From assembly GCA_003450555.1 (NCBI GenBank), contig DMFQ01000299.1:5887-15672 (forward strand): DNA of 9,786 nt, written 5' to 3'. A program made the position numbers and the translations under genes. The first letter of the stretch is position 1. Each line of letters starts with the position of its first letter. Origin of the DNA: Ktedonobacter sp. GTDB taxonomy: Bacteria > Chloroflexota > Ktedonobacteria > Ktedonobacterales > Ktedonobacteraceae. This document shows, one piece after another, positions 5,821-9,786 of the stretch. The notes below the pieces were generated by a model that saw only the letters and a list, made by a program, of their open reading frames with translations, was not told where the DNA came from and made no database searches.

Positions 5821-6072
5821 TTGATTCTGCGGCGAACTCAGCCAGATCTACGACGTGGATATCGAGTGCCGTTCGTACCGGTAATTCCAATTCTCTCTAT
5901 AATCGCCTCGTTCGTACTGATTGTGAGCCTGCCGCTGGTCACCATCATTCGCTTCATCATCTGGTTGGTAATCGGTCTGACAATTTACTTCCTGTATAGT
6001 CGGCGGAGTAGCCATCTGGAAAGAGGAGTGGATGAGCCAGGGAGTGGCGATGAAATGAGAAACGTTGGTTAG
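5821..6072 (+). pseudogene. C-terminal fragment of APC-family amino-acid permease
   Basis: The frame following the hydrolase stop reads LRRTQPDLRRGYRVPFVPVI followed by PILSIIASFVLIVSLPL. This is the well-known C-terminal part of YhdG/CAT-like amino-acid/polyamine/organocation (APC) transporters: the cytoplasmic loop with the R-R-T-x-P-D-L and Y-R-V-P motifs and then the last two membrane helices, followed by a hydrophilic tail. Full-length relatives have about 450-500 residues and 12 or more helices; only about 83 are left. The fragment begins exactly at the hydrolase stop codon, with no ribosome site of its own (first codon TTG), so it is best read as a dead tail left by a deletion or insertion. 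It could be translated at a low level by coupling to the hydrolase gene. Confidence 0.75.
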
Positions 6073-6086
6073 GTTAGAGAGGGGGG

Positions 6087-6129
6087 AAGCTTAGCAAAGA
6101 AGAAGCTGTGTTTCTTCTCTGCTGAGCTT
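6087..6129. terminator. Long hairpin between convergent genes
   Basis: AAGCTTAGCAAAGAAGAA (6087-6104) pairs with 6112-6129 over a 7-nt loop with one mismatch and one G-T wobble in 18 positions. It lies between the permease remnant (+) and the end of the SDR gene (-). The flanks are only mildly T-rich, but position and stem length suggest it ends transcription from one or both sides. Confidence 0.6.
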
Positions 6130-6141
6130 ATTCTGTTAACA

Positions 6142-7126
6142 TCATGAAGATTGATGGTGCCATTTTGTCAGCAGTTCTTTTTCCTGTTCCGGCTTCAGAC
6201 CTGAACGCATCTCGCTACTTGCAGGGCTGGCATTCTTCCACGTGAGGGTATCGCGTATAGTGTTGCTCAGGGGATGGAATGCCAGACCAGCGGCAATGGC
6301 TTTGCGGCAGTTGACGGTACTGAAGCCGATATATTCATCAGGCGCCCAGGGCTGAAAATTCGCCGCATCTTCGGGCACAAACGTGTCACCGACCCAGGTG
6401 AAACGGGCATCACTGGCGGTTGTGGCTTTACTCTCCTCAAGGAATTCTCCCAATGGTGAGTTGGTAGTCCGGTCCCGTGGCGTTATAGATACCTGTTTTG
6501 CCTGCTTCAACCATGCGCACAATCCATTCCGCTAGATCGCGCACATCGATGAACTGAATCTGTTGATCTGGCCGCCCCGGTGCCAGCACTTCTCCTCCCT
6601 GGGATACTCGGTGTGGCCAGTAGGTGAAGCGATCGGTCGGGTCATCAGGACCAACGATGAGGCCGGGGCGAACGACGAGGACGCGACCGGGCATACCCAT
6701 TTCGGCAGCCTGTTCACAGAGAGCCTTCAACGCACCGTAGGTTTCATTAGTGACGTCTTCCATGCTCTCGTCCGCCAATTTTGCTAAAGGCGAGTTTTCG
6801 TCAATACCTCCTTTAGTAAAATCAGCGAAGACGGAGATGCTGGAGATAAATGTATAATGCTTGACCGATTCTGCCAGTGCCTGGGTCGAGGCTTTGACAA
6901 CGCGAGGAATGAAGCCACTGGTATCAATGGCTGCATCCCAGTGCCGACCCGCTAAAGAAGACATATCTCCGTTACGGTCACCTCGCAGCTTCTCAACGTC
7001 AGGAAACAAATCGGGATTATGCTGGCCTCTATTGAAGAGGGTGACTTCATGTCCGCGCGCCAATGCTGCCTCGACAATATGCCGACCTAAAAAGACGGTG
7101 CCGCCAAGAATCAGAAGTTTCATCAT
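6142..7126 (-). pseudogene. SDR-type epimerase/reductase gene with frameshift
   Basis: The two halves form one atypical short-chain dehydrogenase (NAD-dependent epimerase/dehydratase-like) of about 327 residues. The N-terminal half shows the NAD(P)-binding GGTVFLG motif at the start of a Rossmann fold, then NRGQHNPDLFP, LRGDRNGD, FISSISVFAD and a YGALK active-site pair, ending at GIYNATGPDYQLTIG. The C-terminal half continues in the next frame as EFLEESKATTASDARFTWVG and runs to the stop at 6142. The shift sits in the GGG run at 6449-6451; removing one G restores the frame exactly, and the whole length then divides by three. Start: AAAGGA precedes the ATGATG at 7126-7121, so the upstream ATG at 7138 is unlikely. 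The sequence resembles the isoflavone-reductase/CSP41-like atypical SDRs. Whether the shift is real or a sequencing error cannot be decided here. Confidence 0.8.
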
Positions 7127-7220
7127 TGTTCCTTTCATTACAAGAGGGCTATAAAAGAGTTACGAGTGAGTGTTATGGTCTTTCTTTTTAGATGATAGGT
7201 GCTATTGGCATAGTATGTAA

Positions 7221-7273
7221 GGGAAAAAGAATGCTGTTAGCATAGGGCTAGCGCAGTCCTATGCTAACAGCAT
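7221..7273 (-). terminator. Intrinsic terminator of the 7289-7582 gene
   Basis: On the minus strand a perfect 16-bp stem (7258-7273 with 7231-7246) closes an 11-nt loop and is followed by TCTTTTTCCC (7230-7221). It begins 15 bp past the stop codon of the small proline-rich protein gene. This is a textbook Rho-independent terminator, and it separates that gene from the SDR gene downstream. Confidence 0.85.
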
Positions 7274-7288
7274 ATGTTGCTATCAGGC

Positions 7289-7582
7289 TTATTTTCTTTT
7301 GCGCTTCTTTAGAGCTTCCTGGGCGGTCTCTAGTTGATCAAACGCCGTTCTGCCTTCCAATGCTTCATCAGGCATTGAGCGTAGTGGGCTGTCGGTAATG
7401 GGAGTGCCCGTTTCCTGGTTGTAACCAATTTCGACCACCTGATCCGTCCGTCCCGGCATCGGCTTCTGGCCAGGAGGTGGCTGTGTGGCATGTGGGCCTG
7501 GTTTCGATGTTGGCCAGTTGAAATGTGGGAGTTCTCCCTGTACCTGTACTTGATGTGGTTGCTGCTCGTTTTCTGGTTCCAT
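7289..7582 (-). CDS. Small proline-rich hypothetical protein
   Basis: This is a 97-residue protein I cannot assign to a family. The first half is rich in Pro, Gln and Gly (PGPHATQPPPGQKPMPGR, residues 28-45) and probably disordered. The second half has one predicted helix rich in Glu, Ala and Leu (PDEALEGRTAFDQLETAQEA) ending in the strongly basic tail KKRKRK. There is no signal peptide, membrane segment or cysteine. The gene looks real: GGGAGGAGG lies about 11 nt before the ATG, codon use is normal, and a strong terminator follows the stop. It is a single-gene unit divergent from the SDR gene at 7759, with a shared 176-bp control region holding a palindrome. A nucleic-acid-binding role for the basic tail is only a guess. 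Confidence 0.7.
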   Translation of the reverse strand: MEPENEQQPHQVQVQGELPHFNWPTSKPGPHATQPPPGQKPMPGRTDQVVEIGYNQETGTPITDSPLRSMPDEALEGRTAFDQLETAQEALKKRKRK

Positions 7583-7644
7583 ATGAAAAATATCCTCCTC
7601 CCTTTATCTTATCACGAAAAAACATGCCATAACAGATTGCGCTA

Positions 7645-7680
7645 GTACTTCAGGGCTGGAAATTTCCAGGAGATGAGTAC
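7645..7680. promoter_or_regulatory. Extended symmetric palindrome, candidate operator
   Basis: CTGGAAATTTCCAG (7656-7669) is a perfect 14-bp palindrome. Outside it, at equal 6-bp distances, GTACT (7645-7649) and AGTAC (7676-7680) continue the same dyad, so the whole 36-bp site is symmetric about one centre. It lies between the divergent genes at 7582 (-) and 7759 (+) and could control either or both. The two-tier symmetry suggests binding of a dimer or of two cooperating dimers. No regulator gene is adjacent. Confidence 0.5.
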
Positions 7681-7686
7681 CGTTCG

Positions 7687-7716
7687 TTGGATAATAGGTA
7701 TAGATGGCCTTATGCT
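7687..7716 (+). promoter_or_regulatory. Weak candidate promoter for the SDR gene
   Basis: TTGGAT (7687-7692) and TATGCT (7711-7716) are spaced 18 bp apart and lie just downstream of the palindrome at 7645-7680 and 43 bp before the ATG at 7759. Both hexamers match sigma-70 consensus at four of six positions. This is the best candidate in the gap but not a strong one. Confidence 0.3.
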
Positions 7717-7758
7717 GTAGTGTGATGAATATGAAAAATACTATATGGAAGTTGGTTT

Positions 7759-8799
7759 ATGAAAGTACTGATTACTGGTGCTACAGGCTTGCTTGGTGGG
7801 CACCTGATTAAAGAATTACAGCAGCGCGGAGAAGAGATTCGCGCCCTGGTATTACCAGTGGAGAACGCGGATCACCTGCGCACGCAGGGGGTAGAGGTGG
7901 TGCGGGGGGATATTACCGATGCTGGAACGCTGGGTGATGCTGTACGGAACGTCGACCTTGTTTTTCACCTGGCAGGGATGATGGGAGTGTGGCGTCCACT
8001 GGCAGATTATCGCCTGGTTAATGTTACCGGGTCTGAGAACCTCTATAAAGCAGCCCAGGAAGCAGGAGTGCGCCGCTATGTGCATACGAGTTCTCATACG
8101 GTATATGGCCTCGGGTATGGTCGTTTTTTGAATGAGAACGATCCACTGAGACCTGATCCAGACCCCTATAGTATTACCAAGGCTGAAGGTGATCGTTTGA
8201 TGCGCAGGATGATGCTGACCAGCAAGGTTGAAACAGTGATCCTGCGGCCTGGTACCTTCTTTGGCCCGGGTGATCGCTTGCACTTTGGGCGAATGGCTCA
8301 GAAGATGAAGGATGGCAAGGGCGTCATTATTGGGCGGGGGGACAACGCACTGCCTTTCTGCTATGTGACCGATGTGGTACAGGGGTTCCTGTTGGCCGCC
8401 TATCACGAAAAAGCTCCGGGCAATGTCTACAATATTAGCAACGACCGCCCACTGACGCAGCTAGAAATGTTCAATGCTATCGCGGATGCTGTTAGTGGAG
8501 TGCGCCCAAAGCGCCACCTGCCCTACCTGCCCATCTATTATGGGGCGATCGTCGCGGAAAAGGTAGTTGCGCGCGTCACGCGTACAAAGCCTATAGTGAC
8601 ACAGCTTGGCGCGATGATGTTTGGCAGTGACAATCGCCATAGCATTGAGAAGGCGCGTCGCGAGTTGGGTTTTGAGCCAAAAGTGGAGCTGCGCGAGGGA
8701 ATTTTGCTGGCGGCCGCATGGTTTAACGCGGGTGGTATGAATCAGCCAGCCGTAACAGAGGCCAGTCAAAAAGCTGCTCTGGCAGGCGCGTTGAAATAA
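7759..8799 (+). CDS. NAD-dependent epimerase/dehydratase (extended SDR)
   Basis: This is an intact extended short-chain dehydrogenase of 346 residues, cytoplasmic. The N-terminus carries the Rossmann motif GATGLLG (7-13), then VVRGDITD (47-54) for the cofactor, VFHLAG (68-73), the active-site serines in TSSHTVYG (110-117) and the catalytic pair Tyr137/Lys141 in YSITK. RPGTFFGPGD and GNVYNISND follow as usual in the substrate half. It converts or reduces a sugar nucleotide, sterol-like or terpenoid alcohol using NAD(P). By sequence it resembles the hopanoid-associated sugar epimerase (HpnA) and 3-beta-hydroxysteroid dehydrogenase branches, but no hopanoid genes are nearby, so I do not name it. 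The start is ATG with GGAAG about 9 nt upstream. It ends at a strong bidirectional terminator. Confidence 0.88.
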   Translation: MKVLITGATGLLGGHLIKELQQRGEEIRALVLPVENADHLRTQGVEVVRGDITDAGTLGDAVRNVDLVFHLAGMMGVWRPLADYRLVNVTGSENLYKAAQEAGVRRYVHTSSHTVYGLGYGRFLNENDPLRPDPDPYSITKAEGDRLMRRMMLTSKVETVILRPGTFFGPGDRLHFGRMAQKMKDGKGVIIGRGDNALPFCYVTDVVQGFLLAAYHEKAPGNVYNISNDRPLTQLEMFNAIADAVSGVRPKRHLPYLPIYYGAIVAEKVVARVTRTKPIVTQLGAMMFGSDNRHSIEKARRELGFEPKVELREGILLAAAWFNAGGMNQPAVTEASQKAALAGALK

Positions 8800-8813
8800 T
8801 ATTGGCAATAGAA

Positions 8814-8854
8814 AAAGGAACAGCCCACCAGTTTTGGGGGCTGTTCCTTTATTT
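8814..8854. terminator. Bidirectional intrinsic terminator
   Basis: AAAGGAACAGCCC (8814-8826) pairs perfectly with GGGCTGTTCCTTT (8838-8850). The stem is followed by ATTTT on the plus strand and, read on the minus strand, by TTTTTC. It lies 15 bp past the SDR stop (8799) and just beyond the end of the convergent zinc-ribbon gene (8857), so it serves both. Confidence 0.88.
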
Positions 8855-8856
8855 TG

Positions 8857-9133
8857 CTATTCTGCCGTGGTACTGACTTTCTTTCCTGCTCCCTTGAAGC
8901 CGTATTTCTTGATGGTATTGCGCAGCCAGTTGACGGCTGGACCATCATCGATCTTTTTACTGGTCTCGACGAGAAACGGAGCCGAAGTCGGCTTAGGCGC
9001 CAGGTTGTTGGCCTTGCGCAGCGCGGCCAGTTCTTCGTAGTGCTGAAAAGCCCAGTACAAATTTACGCGACAGCCCTGACAGTTTTTGGCGTCGTCATCG
9101 TTCATAGTGTCACACTGTGGACATTCTGTTCAT
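8857..9133 (-). CDS. Small zinc-ribbon protein with frame break at start
   Basis: From ATG at 9105 an 82-residue protein reads MNDDDAKNCQGCRVNLYWAF and on to a basic C-terminus (GFKGAGKKVSTTAE). The same frame upstream still codes for CPQCDT before meeting a TGA. The full motif is thus C-x2-C-x10-C-x2-C, a complete zinc ribbon. The only good ribosome site (GGGAGA, 9147-9142) serves an ATG at 9133, which is one base out of frame: as given it would stop after seven codons. Removing one A of the AA pair at 9124-9125 yields a 91-residue protein starting MNRCPQCDT. Either the base is an error, the gene is freshly broken, or translation begins at 9105 without a ribosome site and with half the zinc site lost. 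It follows the radical SAM gene by 26 bp, suggesting co-transcription. Function is unknown; no paralogue is visible. Confidence 0.68.
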
Positions 9134-9159
9134 AGGTTTGTTCTCCCAATGTGCTAGTA

Positions 9160-9786
9160 TTATACAGCCGCTTCTACCTCTTCCTTATGATCCTTTGCCA
9201 TTTGCCTCTCGTCCGTGGCATTGATCACAGGGAGAGCATGTAATTTAGCGGATTTGCCCTGGTTTGGAGGAGAAGAGAACATAGAGAGAGCGGTGCCCTT
9301 GCCAACTTCTAAAGCCACACTGGCCAGTGTTGGCGTATGACAGAGCATGTTCGTATATGAGGCATTGGCCAGCGGGCAATAGCATTCTCCAGCCTTGATG
9401 CTGCGGCGCAATTCGTCTGCTTTCGTGGTGCGCCAGGTCGCAGCAAAATCATAGTTGTGCTCACGCAGGTTACCAACCGATTCGGCGCGGATGCAACAGG
9501 TCCAAACATCGCCATTAGGTGCAATCTGGGCGGAAGCGACACCAGCAAGACAAGGTATGATTTGCCGCTGTTCTACCAGCGTGCGTTTGACAATATCGTA
9601 GTAACGGTCGCGGAACGCCTGCGTGATGCGCGAGACGCCGTTGAACTTTGCCTTGCGAATGTCGTTCTGCAGACGTTCAATAACCGGCTGATACTTTTGA
9701 ATAGGTGGAGTAATGCCCATACCCACGGTATCCAGCTCCACGCGCTCTTCGGCAATTTCACTGATGAACGAGTCGGGCTTCATTTC
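9160..9786 (-). CDS. Radical SAM protein, C-terminal SPASM-like part
   Basis: The frame is open to the window edge, so the N-terminal radical SAM core with its CxxxCxxC cluster lies outside and only 208 or so residues are seen. Residues 77-150 (from the Met at 9783) have the layout of a SPASM/Twitch auxiliary-cluster domain: PCLAG, IAPNGDVWTCC, SVGNL, a Trp spaced ten residues later, then RRSIKAGECYCPLANASY. Cysteines 78, 96, 97, 134, 136 and 148 are candidate ligands of a further iron-sulfur cluster. Enzymes of this group modify peptides or proteins, or are maturases with small-molecule products. The tail after residue 160 is low in motifs. An apparent ATG at 9783 is preceded by GAA in frame and is not taken as the start. 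The zinc-ribbon gene follows on the same strand. Confidence 0.78.
   Translation of the reverse strand, partial: EMKPDSFISEIAEERVELDTVGMGITPPIQKYQPVIERLQNDIRKAKFNGVSRITQAFRDRYYDIVKRTLVEQRQIIPCLAGVASAQIAPNGDVWTCCIRAESVGNLREHNYDFAATWRTTKADELRRSIKAGECYCPLANASYTNMLCHTPTLASVALEVGKGTALSMFSSPPNQGKSAKLHALPVINATDERQMAKDHKEEVEAAV

Noticed and set aside
7852..8406. A 184-codon minus-strand frame opposite the SDR gene
   Set aside because: It lies fully antisense to a gene with clear Rossmann and YxxxK motifs and has no motif or ribosome site of its own.

Overview
The window looks like a chromosomal stretch of a Chloroflexota bacterium, most likely of the Ktedonobacteria type. This is inferred from the protein mix (EXLDI-type protein, SHOCT and cupredoxin neighbours, divergent aminoglycoside-phosphotransferase-like kinase, several SDR epimerases) and from the loose, mostly single-gene layout. 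It is not proved here. Genes lie on both strands with long intergenic gaps. No phage module, CRISPR array, intact insertion sequence or rRNA was seen.

Layout. Positions 34-321 (-) encode a small DUF4177-like protein. A 385-bp gap with several hairpins follows, then galU (707-1576, -). Positions 1577-3320 are a graveyard: a 5' fragment of an EXLDI-type gene (+) runs head-on into a 3'-truncated, frameshifted cupredoxin gene (-), followed by an intact SHOCT membrane protein (-), a solitary hairpin and a degenerate universal-stress-protein tail (-). An AT-rich empty stretch leads to tRNA-Arg(CCT) (3754-3826, -). Next come an APH-fold kinase (3871-4848, -), a divergent intergenic region with two perfect DnaA boxes, and a dienelactone-hydrolase-family gene (5152-5820, +). 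The last ~80 codons of an amino-acid permease abut that gene's stop codon. Beyond a strong hairpin are a frameshifted SDR epimerase gene (6142-7126, -), a small proline-rich protein (7289-7582, -) with a textbook terminator, an intact SDR epimerase (7759-8799, +) and a bidirectional terminator. The window closes with a minus-strand pair: a radical SAM protein with a SPASM-like tail (partial, 9160-9786) and a small zinc-ribbon protein (8857-9133) whose reading frame is broken near its start.

How the genes work together. Few obvious pathways are shared. GalU makes UDP-glucose and the two SDR enzymes probably act on nucleotide sugars or related compounds, but they are separate transcription units. 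The SHOCT and cupredoxin genes look like a former envelope or copper-related operon. The radical SAM and zinc-ribbon genes are the best candidate for a functional two-gene unit.

The most notable theme is gene erosion: three apparent single-base frameshifts, one clean gene-gene fusion with 6 bp of shared sequence at the breakpoint, and two orphan gene tails, several of them downstream of the tRNA. No wholly new system can be claimed from the sequence alone. The DnaA-box pair, the extended palindrome at 7645-7680 and the radical SAM/zinc-ribbon pair are the observations most worth following.
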